Made by a program: the position numbers and the translations under genes
The notes under the pieces: generated by a model
Told to the model about the DNA's origin: nothing
The model's input: the letters and a program-made list of their open reading frames with translations, nothing else
Databases searched by the model: none
Shown: piece after piece, positions 1 through 7,013 of the stretch
Layout: every line of letters starts with the position of its first letter
Position numbering within the stretch: position 1 is the first letter of the stretch
Assembly: GCA_023401595.1 (NCBI GenBank)
Contig: JAEXDQ010000051.1
Location: forward strand, 1 to 64,000
Source of the DNA: Spirochaetota bacterium
Lineage (GTDB): Bacteria; Spirochaetota; Spirochaetia; Sphaerochaetales; Sphaerochaetaceae
Direction: 5' to 3'
DNA length: 64,000 bases

Positions 1-275
1 CAAAAGGTCTTCAACAATGGTATCGGCTTGCAAACCAGAGCAAGGTCCCGGAAATCCTTAAGTTTGTCAATACCATCAAATCCCACGAAGATGGTCTGAT
101 TAACAGGGTGATGCATAAAATCTCAAGTGGTGTTGTTGAAGGAATCAACAACATGATCAAGACTCTGAGAAGAAAAGCTTATGGTTTCAGAGATACTGAA
201 TACTTCTTCTTGAAAATCAAATTTGAGAGCTTAAAGCCGAGATTGCGTTACCTATCCCCCAAATTTCTGAGTTGA
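1..275 (+). CDS. Transposase, C-terminal part (cut by window start)
   Basis: The reading frame is open from base 3 to the TGA at 273-275. It encodes the conserved end of a DDE transposase, with the motif GVVEGINNMIKTLRRKAYGF followed by RDTEYFFLKI. The Glu in VEGINN is the last catalytic acidic residue in ISL3-type transposases, and the arginine-rich stretch plus the YGF and FFLKI blocks are typical of that family. The N-terminal part lies outside the window, so intactness cannot be judged. A strong hairpin terminator follows the stop codon. Codon choice is AT-richer than in the chromosome genes downstream, which fits a mobile origin. The family assignment to ISL3 comes from memory of the motif. 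Confidence 0.82.
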   Translation, partial: KGLQQWYRLANQSKVPEILKFVNTIKSHEDGLINRVMHKISSGVVEGINNMIKTLRRKAYGFRDTEYFFLKIKFESLKPRLRYLSPKFLS

Positions 276-285
276 GCCGAAAAAC

Positions 286-327
286 AACCCTCGGGCCGAT
301 TTGCAGTCGAAGCCGAGGGTTCTTTCA
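286..327 (+). terminator. Hairpin terminator after the transposase
   Basis: AACCCTCGG (286-294) pairs perfectly with CCGAGGGTT (313-321) and is followed by CTTTC. It lies 11 bases after the transposase stop codon and probably ends its transcript. The tail is weakly T-rich. Confidence 0.6.
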
Positions 328-503
328 AAGATTTAGAGTCTTTGCGGACAATGTTGATTTGCAGTCAACGAGCGTTGTAACGATTTCTAGTCACCACAAC
401 TGTATAGTAGTCTAGTACACAAACAGCCGCCCGTCAATTTCATTCTGATTAAACTATACCGTAAATGTATGTTTTTTCCCGTAAAATATAATTCATTATG
501 CGT

Positions 504-570
504 AGGTACTTATTTTATCCAGCACCGGTCCTGAAGCAGGACGGGTAGGGTGAGAATGGCTACCGTACCT
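504..570 (+). ncRNA. Possible structured RNA element, three stems
   Basis: An outer stem AGGTAC (504-509) / GTACCT (565-570) encloses two hairpins. These are GTCCTG (528-533) / CAGGAC (537-542) and GGTAG (544-548) / CTACC (560-564), the second carrying the loop sequence GGTGAGAATGG. The two inner hairpins abut and the last one abuts the closing strand. This looks like a compact multistem RNA domain in an otherwise gene-free region. I do not recognise the family. The loop faintly recalls the GGTGAGAAT block of cobalamin riboswitches, but no B12 box is visible. It may be a leader left behind when the transposase inserted. Confidence 0.25.
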
Positions 571-585
571 CGATACATCTATATG

Positions 586-603
586 TGTTAGCTAAAACTA
601 ACT
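586..603. promoter_or_regulatory. Upstream copy of a GTTAG-N6-CTAAC dyad
   Basis: GTTAG (587-591) and CTAAC (598-602) flank the spacer CTAAAA. The same design recurs at 796-815 next to the DUF3793 gene, and the two sites share GTTAGC-x-AA-x-ACTAAC. The recurrence suggests one regulator binding both. No gene start follows this copy closely, so it may belong to a lost transcript. Confidence 0.4.
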
Positions 604-761
604 TACAAAAGAAGGAAAAGAAAATTGTTTCACGAAAAATTAAACGATAATTTGAAAATAAAAGTTTAAATATGAAAATAAAACTAAATGTATTTTATTT
701 AATAATAACATGTTATTCGGATAATGGTGATGTCCTGTCAAGAATACTGTTTGAAATCCTA
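604..761. other. AT-rich gap, no gene seen
   Basis: This stretch is strongly AT-rich and has stop codons in all frames. I see no gene or clear RNA in it. It lies between two copies of the same dyad and may mark the edge of inserted DNA. Confidence 0.5.
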
Positions 762-791
762 TTGACTCTGCTGAGGAAGATAGAGTATGCT
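762..791 (+). promoter_or_regulatory. Promoter of the DUF3793-flavodoxin pair
   Basis: TTGACT (762-767) and TATGCT (786-791) are separated by 18 bases. The predicted start of transcription falls at about 798, inside the dyad at 796-815, so a protein bound there would block initiation. Confidence 0.55.
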
Positions 792-795
792 CTAA

Positions 796-815
796 ATGTT
801 AGCAAATACTAACAT
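796..815. promoter_or_regulatory. Operator dyad at the DUF3793 promoter
   Basis: ATGTTAG (796-802) and CTAACAT (809-815) form a perfect 7-bp inverted repeat around CAAATA. It covers the predicted +1 of the promoter at 762-791. DUF3793 and flavodoxin genes often sit with ferrous-iron transport genes, so a DtxR-family iron or manganese repressor is a reasonable but unproven guess. Confidence 0.55.
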
Positions 816-839
816 ATTGATGTGTGAGGAGAATCGTTG

Positions 840-1403
840 ATGCATCGAATTGAACAGTTGATTCTTGTACATTGCGCTCCGGTCCTCTGCAAAGCGAAAC
901 CGGCGGCCGTCATTTCCTGTTGCAGCTATGACCCCGGAACGATCGACACTGTGCTTTGCGATGTACGAAAACAGCTTGTCAGGTATGGGTGTCTGATGCT
1001 GGAGCTCTGTCGGTGCAGCCACCATATCACGCTGTTCCTCTATCACCGATGGATTCTGACCGCATTCATCAATGCTCCGGGCGTCCCTGAATTTCTCTCT
1101 TCGAGAGGGTATCCGGTCTCTTCTGGCGTCGATGAAACCATCCGTACTTTGATTCGGCGGTATCGGACCTTGAAGACGGTTCCTCACGAAGTAGGGGTAT
1201 TCCTCGGCTATCCGTTGGAGGATGTGCTTACGTTTGAAAAATGTAAAGGGCGTGGGTATAAGCTTTGTCGCTACTGGAAGGTCTATGCCGATGAGCGGTA
1301 TGCGGAACGCATGTTCGAATGCTATGACCGTTGCCGACTGCGGGTCAGATGCCTGATGGCGAGGGGGCTTCCCTTTGAAGCCGTCCTGAAGAAAATCGCA
1401 TGA
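840..1403 (+). CDS. DUF3793 family protein
   Basis: A protein of 187 residues that matches my memory of the DUF3793 family. The C-terminal half contains the block VGVFLGYPLEDVLTF, followed by a cysteine-, arginine- and tyrosine-rich segment (CKGRGYKLCRYWKVYAD). The biochemical role is unknown. The family commonly neighbours flavodoxin and FeoA/FeoB genes in anaerobes, which suggests a link to iron supply. I chose the ATG at 840 because GAGGAG (826-831) stands 8 bases upstream; a TTG at 837 is also in frame. A flavodoxin follows 53 bases later with its own good ribosome site, so the two probably share a transcript controlled by the dyad at 796-815. Confidence 0.75.
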   Translation: MHRIEQLILVHCAPVLCKAKPAAVISCCSYDPGTIDTVLCDVRKQLVRYGCLMLELCRCSHHITLFLYHRWILTAFINAPGVPEFLSSRGYPVSSGVDETIRTLIRRYRTLKTVPHEVGVFLGYPLEDVLTFEKCKGRGYKLCRYWKVYADERYAERMFECYDRCRLRVRCLMARGLPFEAVLKKIA

Positions 1404-1456
1404 GATCGGGCCGGTCAAGCACTAACGCCTGAGGAAATCTTCATGAGGAGAATAAA

Positions 1457-1888
1457 ATGAATAGAGTTGTCATCGTATACCAAAGCCTGACGGGTAATAC
1501 TCAGGCGATGGCTGAGTCGATCATGGATGGAGTCAAGGAGGCCGGCGCCGAGGTTTCCCTCGTGCCGGTGTCTGAAGCGAACATACAGCAGGTTCTGGCC
1601 TGTGACGTCATGGTTCTCGGTTGTCCTGCCATGGGCGACGAGGTTTTGGAAGAAACTGATTTTGAGCCGTTCTTTACCGCGCTTGAGCCTTCATTGAACG
1701 GTCGTAAATTGGCGTTGTTCGGATCGTATGGCTGGGGCGATGGCGCTTGGATGCGTGATTGGACGGCCAGATGTATCGCTGATGGCGCCATACTCTATGA
1801 CGACCAAGGTCTTGTCTGCCAGGAACTCCCCGATGCCGCCGCATTGGTAGCCTGTCAGAAACTTGGAAAGGGGGTGGCGGTATTCTGA
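1457..1888 (+). CDS. Flavodoxin
   Basis: A short-chain flavodoxin of 143 residues. The FMN phosphate-binding loop SLTGNTQAMA lies at about residues 10-19, after a hydrophobic beta strand (VVIVYQ). The aromatic FMN-stacking loops appear around CPAMGDE and SYGWGDGAW. It would carry low-potential electrons in the cytoplasm, often in place of ferredoxin when iron is short. IspG, encoded at 3111, is a flavodoxin- or ferredoxin-dependent enzyme and could be one client, which is inference. The ATG is preceded by GAGGAG. The gene is followed by a strong hairpin shared with the convergent diguanylate cyclase gene. Confidence 0.92.
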   Translation: MNRVVIVYQSLTGNTQAMAESIMDGVKEAGAEVSLVPVSEANIQQVLACDVMVLGCPAMGDEVLEETDFEPFFTALEPSLNGRKLALFGSYGWGDGAWMRDWTARCIADGAILYDDQGLVCQELPDAAALVACQKLGKGVAVF

Positions 1889-1946
1889 TGAATTTTGTCC
1901 ATTGCTAATATCTGTAAAGACAAACACTCCAAAAAATGAACGCACA

Positions 1947-1981
1947 TGCTCCCGGATGAGACAGTCCGGGAGCAATTTCTT
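1947..1981. terminator. Bidirectional terminator
   Basis: TGCTCCCGGA (1947-1956) pairs perfectly with TCCGGGAGCA (1965-1974). The hairpin is followed by ATTTCTTC on the plus strand. It sits between the convergent flavodoxin and diguanylate cyclase genes. Confidence 0.8.
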
Positions 1982-1995
1982 CGTATCTGCATGAA

Positions 1996-2883
1996 TTATT
2001 CTGGACGAGACCGCCGTTTCGCTTCATACATCTGTTTGTCTATCATGTCGAGGTAGGATGAGATATCCGGCGGATTTTCGCCGTCGAATTTCACAAGTCC
2101 GTAGCTGATGGTCGCGGTGAAGGCTTCCCCGTTCTTGTCGAATCGATGTGATTTTACCGTGGCGCATAGGTTTTCACAGATGCTTCGGGCTCTTTCCACC
2201 CCGTAGCCGTTGAATCCCAGATAGAATTCATCGCCGCCGATGCGCGCCGCACGGACGTGGTCCTTGTCGGCGATCGCTTTGAACTGTTCGGCGATGAACA
2301 TGATTACCTGATCCCCTGTCTGATGCCCATAGGTATCGTTGATGCGCTTGAAGGTATCGATGTCGAAAATCGCTCCACAATAATCCGTTTTGTCTGCGAT
2401 GGACTGCTGGAGAACCTTGGGAAGCATGGATAGAAAGTATTTCTTGTTGTAGAGCCCGGTAAAGGAGTCGGAAAAAATCATCGTGTTCATTCTCGCTATG
2501 AGATGGATGATGTCGGTATTGTCCTCGTTGTCGCCGAAATTCACCAACAGGCTGTCATCGACGTTCTTTGCCAGCTCAAGGACCAGCTCCTGTCCTTGGA
2601 TGACGATCGGCATCGAGTCGATGAGGAAGGTCTGGGAGGGGGAGCATTCAAGCTTGACTATTGTTTTATTTTCGTGCAACGCCCGGTATGACGTACAGTT
2701 GCAACAGGGATTGTCCCTTTGCCAGATGTCAAAGCAGCTTGAACGGGCCGTGGGGACCAACGTCCCGTCCTGATAGTCATAGACTTCATGAGTATCGGGA
2801 TTCACCAGCCTGTATACATCAAATAGCTCTGTGAGTTCGGTGCGGTCGAGCAGCCTTTTGTTCAGTCTGTTTATAGGAAACAT
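1996..2883 (-). CDS. Diguanylate cyclase with Cys-rich N-terminal sensor domain
   Basis: A soluble protein of 295 residues. The C-terminal half is a GGDEF domain with an intact active site (RIGGDEFYLGF), a FDIDTFKRIND nucleotide/metal segment and the DSFTGLYNKKYF entry motif. It should therefore make cyclic di-GMP from two GTP. The inhibitory RxxD site that normally precedes GGDEF is absent (KDHV at that place), so product inhibition is unlikely. The N-terminal 120 residues look PAS-like and carry a cysteine cluster, CFDIWQRDNPCCNCTSYRAL, which could bind a metal or sense redox state. The start has a clear AAGGAGGA ribosome site. It is transcribed away from ispG and converges on the flavodoxin gene. 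Confidence 0.9.
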   Translation of the reverse strand: MFPINRLNKRLLDRTELTELFDVYRLVNPDTHEVYDYQDGTLVPTARSSCFDIWQRDNPCCNCTSYRALHENKTIVKLECSPSQTFLIDSMPIVIQGQELVLELAKNVDDSLLVNFGDNEDNTDIIHLIARMNTMIFSDSFTGLYNKKYFLSMLPKVLQQSIADKTDYCGAIFDIDTFKRINDTYGHQTGDQVIMFIAEQFKAIADKDHVRAARIGGDEFYLGFNGYGVERARSICENLCATVKSHRFDKNGEAFTATISYGLVKFDGENPPDISSYLDMIDKQMYEAKRRSRPE

Positions 2884-3110
2884 CCTTCCTCCTTGCCTTC
2901 ATGGTGTGATTTTCCGCTATCCGTGTAGAAAATGGGAGTGGCGGTATCCCGTTTTCGGTATGAGGTTTCGCCGGAGACGGAATTTTACTTTACAAATGTT
3001 TACCATATACTTCCTTTTTATCAGGCATTATTGTATAGTGTTCTGGCACGTCGTTTCGTGCGTAGCAAGCCTCCGTCCGTCGCGGACGAGGTTGGACAAG
3101 GAGATCGTTG

Positions 3111-4163
3111 ATGCGGCAATCTTCACAAGTCAGAATCGGAAGCGTAGCAGTCGGAGGCGGTGCGCCGATACTGGTGCAGACCATGTGGGATCGGGCCATG
3201 CCCCCGGCGGCCGATTCCGAAGGGCTTGATGAACTGTTGCGGGAACTCAGCGCATTGAAGGCGATGGGCTGCGATATCATCCGTTTTTCATACCCTTCGG
3301 ATGACGACCATGCGGTATTCAGGGCGATTTGCCGAAAAAGCCCCATGCCCGTAGTCGCCGACATCCATTTCGATTACAAGATGGCGTTGGCCGCGTTGGA
3401 CTGCGGCGCGCAGAAGATTCGGATAAACCCCGGCAACATCGGCGCCCGGTGGAAGGTCGATGAAGTCGTCAGGAGCGCGAAAGACCACGGCGCGGCGATC
3501 AGGATCGGATTGAACAGCGGCTCGCTCCCGAAATCCGGCGAGGATACGGATCCCGTACAGCTCATGGTGGACACCGCTTTGGAATACGCAGGCTGGTTCG
3601 AGTCGCTGGGGTTCCATGATACGGTGATTTCGTTGAAGGCGTCCGACTGTGATACGACCTTCGAGGCGAATCGTTTGCTCGCCGGCCGTTGCGCCTATCC
3701 GATTCACCTTGGCGTCACCGAGGCCGGAGGCGTAGTCACCTCCGTCGTCCGAAGCACTTGGACGCTTGGAAGATTGTTGGAGCAAGGAATAGGGGATACC
3801 ATCAGAATTTCAATTACAGGAGATATAGCGACGGAAGTCCAGGCCGCTTGCGAACTGCTCCGTACCTTGAAGCTACGTTGCGGAGGTATCCGTATCGTAA
3901 GCTGCCCTCGGTGCGGCAGGCATAGTTTTGATTCCCAGGGCTTTCTGAACCAAGTGGAACGGAGGTTGTTGCAGATAGACAAAACGTTGACCGTCGCGAT
4001 CATGGGCTGTCAGGTGAACGGCCCCGGCGAAGCGGCGCATGCGGATCTCGCGATAACTGGAATCGGACGCAAGGTGTTCTTGTACAAGAAAGGGAAATTG
4101 TTTCGGGAAGTAACCTCTTCCGAGGCGGAAGAAGCGTTGTTCGCCGCGCTTGAGGAGTTTTAG
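3111..4163 (+). CDS. ispG: 4-hydroxy-3-methylbut-2-en-1-yl diphosphate synthase (IspG)
   Basis: This enzyme converts 2-C-methyl-D-erythritol 2,4-cyclodiphosphate to HMBPP in the MEP isoprenoid pathway, using a [4Fe-4S] cluster and electrons from flavodoxin or ferredoxin. It has 350 residues, close to the bacterial norm for the short form. The cluster ligands are visible as Cys265 and Cys268 (SCPRCGR) and Cys300 with Glu307 (MGCQVNGPGEA). The substrate TIM-barrel contains VADIHFDYKMA and KIRINPGN. I chose the ATG at 3111 because AAGGAGA ends 6 bases upstream; a TTG at 3108 is also in frame. It is the first gene of a seven-gene run and ends 9 bases before uvrA. Confidence 0.96.
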   Translation: MRQSSQVRIGSVAVGGGAPILVQTMWDRAMPPAADSEGLDELLRELSALKAMGCDIIRFSYPSDDDHAVFRAICRKSPMPVVADIHFDYKMALAALDCGAQKIRINPGNIGARWKVDEVVRSAKDHGAAIRIGLNSGSLPKSGEDTDPVQLMVDTALEYAGWFESLGFHDTVISLKASDCDTTFEANRLLAGRCAYPIHLGVTEAGGVVTSVVRSTWTLGRLLEQGIGDTIRISITGDIATEVQAACELLRTLKLRCGGIRIVSCPRCGRHSFDSQGFLNQVERRLLQIDKTLTVAIMGCQVNGPGEAAHADLAITGIGRKVFLYKKGKLFREVTSSEAEEALFAALEEF

Positions 4164-4172
4164 GAGATACAG

Positions 4173-7013
4173 ATGCACCAGAACAAGCTGATCATCAAAG
4201 GTGCCCGCGAGCATAATCTGAAGAATATAGATCTCGAGTTGGAGAAGAACAAACTGATCGTAGTTTCAGGGCTGAGCGGTTCAGGAAAAAGTTCGTTGGC
4301 GTTTGATACGATTTTCGCCGAAGGGCAGCGCCGGTATGTGGAAAGCCTGTCCGCCTATGCCCGTCAGTTTCTCGGACGTTTGGAGAAACCCGATGTGGAC
4401 TATATGGAGGGGTTGTCCCCCGCAATCGCCATCGAGCAGAAATCCACCCACAAGAACCCGCGTTCCATCGTCGGGACCATCACCGAAATCTATGACTACT
4501 ACCGGCTGCTATGGGCCCGCATAGGAAAGCCCCACTGCCCCCAGTGCGGCAGGGAAATCAGCGAGCAAAGCATCGACCAGATCATCGATTCGATCTACCA
4601 GTTGCCGGTCGATACCAAGCTGATGGTGATGGCTCCGGTCGTCCTGGGACGGAAGGGCGAGCATCGGAAGGTTCTGGACGATGCGAAGAACGCCGGTTTC
4701 CAGCGTGTGCGCATCGACAAGGAAATGCGTTCCCTCGAGGAATCGATCAACCTCGACAAGCAGTTCAAGCATACGGTTGAAATTGTGATCGACCGAGTCG
4801 TGTTGCGCCCTGACAGCCGGCAACGTCTCGCCGACAGTCTTGAGACCGCCATCGACATGACGGACGGGCTGGTGGAGATCGCCTCCTTTGACGCCCAAGG
4901 AACCGAACATGACGAAATCTATAGTGAACGGAACAGCTGTCCCCATTGTGGAATCACCATCCCTGAGCTGCAGCCTCGCCTTTTCTCCTTCAACAATCCT
5001 TTCGGCGCATGTCCGTCCTGCAACGGCCTCGGCTTCAAAAGCGAATTCGATCCCGACAAGATTATTCCCGATAGGACGAAATCGTTCAACCAGGGGGCGA
5101 TAGCCTCTCAGAATCCCGACGCTACCTGGGGTAGGTCGATGTTCGAGGCTTTGGCCGAACATTACAATTTTACGTTGGATACGCCGTTTACGGATATTCC
5201 CGAGGATGTGATACAGGTCATCCTGTATGGCACCAAGGAGAAGATTTCCAGGGCCTATATGAATGAGACGAAAGGAACGACGTATTATGTCGACAAGCCC
5301 TACGCCGGTATCATTCCCGATTTGAAAAGGCGCATGTATGAAACGAACTCCATGCAGATTCGGATGTGGCTCGAGACATTTCAGACCGCCCGTACCTGTG
5401 AGACCTGCCACGGGGCCCGGTTGCGCCCGGAAGCCTTGACGGTCTATGTCGGCGGTCGCAACATCATAGACGTCACCAGCTTGTCCGTCCGCAAATCCGT
5501 CGAGTTCTTCAACGATCTATCCTTGACCAAGACTGAGACGGACATCAGCTTCCAGATACTCAAGGAAATCAAGGCCAGGTTGAGCTTTCTTTCTAACGTC
5601 GGTCTGGACTATCTGACGCTGGACAGGCCGTCCGCCACCTTGAGCGGGGGAGAGGCACAGCGGATACGGCTGGCTACCCAGATTGGGTCGGCGTTGAGCG
5701 GAGTCATGTATGTACTTGACGAACCCTCGATCGGATTGCATCAACGGGACAATCAGAAGTTGATCGACACCTTGAAAAACCTCAGGGATCTCGGCAATAC
5801 CTTGATCGTCGTCGAACACGATGAAGCGACGATCAGAGAGGCCGATTATGTCGTCGATCTCGGGCCAGGAGCCGGAGTCCACGGCGGATTCATCACGGCC
5901 CAGGGGACTCCTGAAGAAATCGAAAGAAACCCCGACAGCATCACCGGACAGTTCCTCGCCCGTAAGCTCATCATCCCTGTTCCTCGGAAACGGCGCAAGG
6001 GCAACGGTAAGTCCATCGTCCTCAACGGCGCCTACAAGAACAATCTCAAGCATATCGACGTACAGTTCCCGCTCGGCAAGCTGATTGTCCTGACCGGTGT
6101 CTCCGGTTCCGGAAAAAGTACGCTTTTGAATGAAATCCTTCTGCCCGCCGTAAGACGTCTCTTGAATCGCCAGCCTGAAGATTTCGACGGCTATAGTTCA
6201 ATCGGCGGGCTACAGAACATCGACAAGGTCATCAATATAGACCAAAGTCCGATCGGACGGACGCCGCGGAGCAACCCCGCGACCTATGTCGGCGCTTTCA
6301 CCCCAATCCGGGAATTGTTCGCTTCTTTGCCGGAAAGCAAGGCGAGAGGATACAAGGCCAGTCGTTTTTCGTTCAATGTCCCCGGCGGGCGCTGTGAGAA
6401 CTGTCAGGGCGACGGAACCTTGAAGATAGAGATGCATTTTTTACCCGATGTGTTCGTCACCTGCGATGTCTGCCACGGAAAACGGTTCAACCAGGAGACC
6501 CTGGCGGTGCATTACAAAGGCAAGAACATACATGAGGTGCTGGACATGACCATGGCCGAAGCCTCCGAGTTCTTCAGCGCGGTTCCTTCCATCAAACGAA
6601 AGATCGATACCCTGATATCGGTAGGTCTGGACTACATCAAGCTCGGGCAAAGCGCCTTGACGTTGAGCGGTGGGGAGGCTCAACGGGTGAAGCTGAGCCT
6701 TGAATTGTCCAAACGGAGTACCGGAAAGACCCTGTATGTGCTTGACGAACCTACGACTGGCCTGCATTTCGCCGATGTCAAGAAGTTGATGGAAGTAATC
6801 AACCGGTTGGTGGATACGGGAAATACAGTCATTCTGATAGAACACAACCTCGATGTCATCAAGCAGGCCGACTACCTGGTGGACCTTGGCCCCGAAGGGG
6901 GGGACAAGGGCGGGATGGTCGTCGCGACAGGGACTCCCGAAGAAGTCGCACTATGCAAAGAAAGCCATACAGGTTATTATTTGGCACAAGTGCTGGATGA
7001 AAAAAGGTCATAG
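4173..7013 (+). CDS. uvrA: Excinuclease ABC subunit UvrA
   Basis: The damage-recognition ATPase of nucleotide excision repair, 946 residues and full length. It has two ABC ATPase modules. The first Walker A is GLSGSGKSS at about residue 33, with signature LSGGEAQRIRLA near 490. The second Walker A is GVSGSGKST near 640, with signature LSGGEAQRVKLS near 830. Zinc-binding CxxC pairs are present: CPQC at about 122, CPHC and CPSC near 255-280, CETC in the first insertion and CENC/CDVC in the second module. It loads UvrB on damaged DNA in the cytoplasm. It follows ispG by 9 bases, and its last 17 bases overlap the start of the lptD-like gene, so the genes are translationally close. Confidence 0.98.
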   Translation: MHQNKLIIKGAREHNLKNIDLELEKNKLIVVSGLSGSGKSSLAFDTIFAEGQRRYVESLSAYARQFLGRLEKPDVDYMEGLSPAIAIEQKSTHKNPRSIVGTITEIYDYYRLLWARIGKPHCPQCGREISEQSIDQIIDSIYQLPVDTKLMVMAPVVLGRKGEHRKVLDDAKNAGFQRVRIDKEMRSLEESINLDKQFKHTVEIVIDRVVLRPDSRQRLADSLETAIDMTDGLVEIASFDAQGTEHDEIYSERNSCPHCGITIPELQPRLFSFNNPFGACPSCNGLGFKSEFDPDKIIPDRTKSFNQGAIASQNPDATWGRSMFEALAEHYNFTLDTPFTDIPEDVIQVILYGTKEKISRAYMNETKGTTYYVDKPYAGIIPDLKRRMYETNSMQIRMWLETFQTARTCETCHGARLRPEALTVYVGGRNIIDVTSLSVRKSVEFFNDLSLTKTETDISFQILKEIKARLSFLSNVGLDYLTLDRPSATLSGGEAQRIRLATQIGSALSGVMYVLDEPSIGLHQRDNQKLIDTLKNLRDLGNTLIVVEHDEATIREADYVVDLGPGAGVHGGFITAQGTPEEIERNPDSITGQFLARKLIIPVPRKRRKGNGKSIVLNGAYKNNLKHIDVQFPLGKLIVLTGVSGSGKSTLLNEILLPAVRRLLNRQPEDFDGYSSIGGLQNIDKVINIDQSPIGRTPRSNPATYVGAFTPIRELFASLPESKARGYKASRFSFNVPGGRCENCQGDGTLKIEMHFLPDVFVTCDVCHGKRFNQETLAVHYKGKNIHEVLDMTMAEASEFFSAVPSIKRKIDTLISVGLDYIKLGQSALTLSGGEAQRVKLSLELSKRSTGKTLYVLDEPTTGLHFADVKKLMEVINRLVDTGNTVILIEHNLDVIKQADYLVDLGPEGGDKGGMVVATGTPEEVALCKESHTGYYLAQVLDEKRS

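Noticed and set aside
504..570. Cobalamin riboswitch
   Set aside because: Only GGTGAGAAT resembles the class. There is no B12 box or GCCACTG, and the stem order does not fit. I kept it only as an unnamed structured RNA.
6853..6996. N-terminal extension of the lptD-like gene inside uvrA
   Set aside because: It would place basic, non-signal residues before the signal peptide; the ATG at 6997 gives a proper exported N-terminus.
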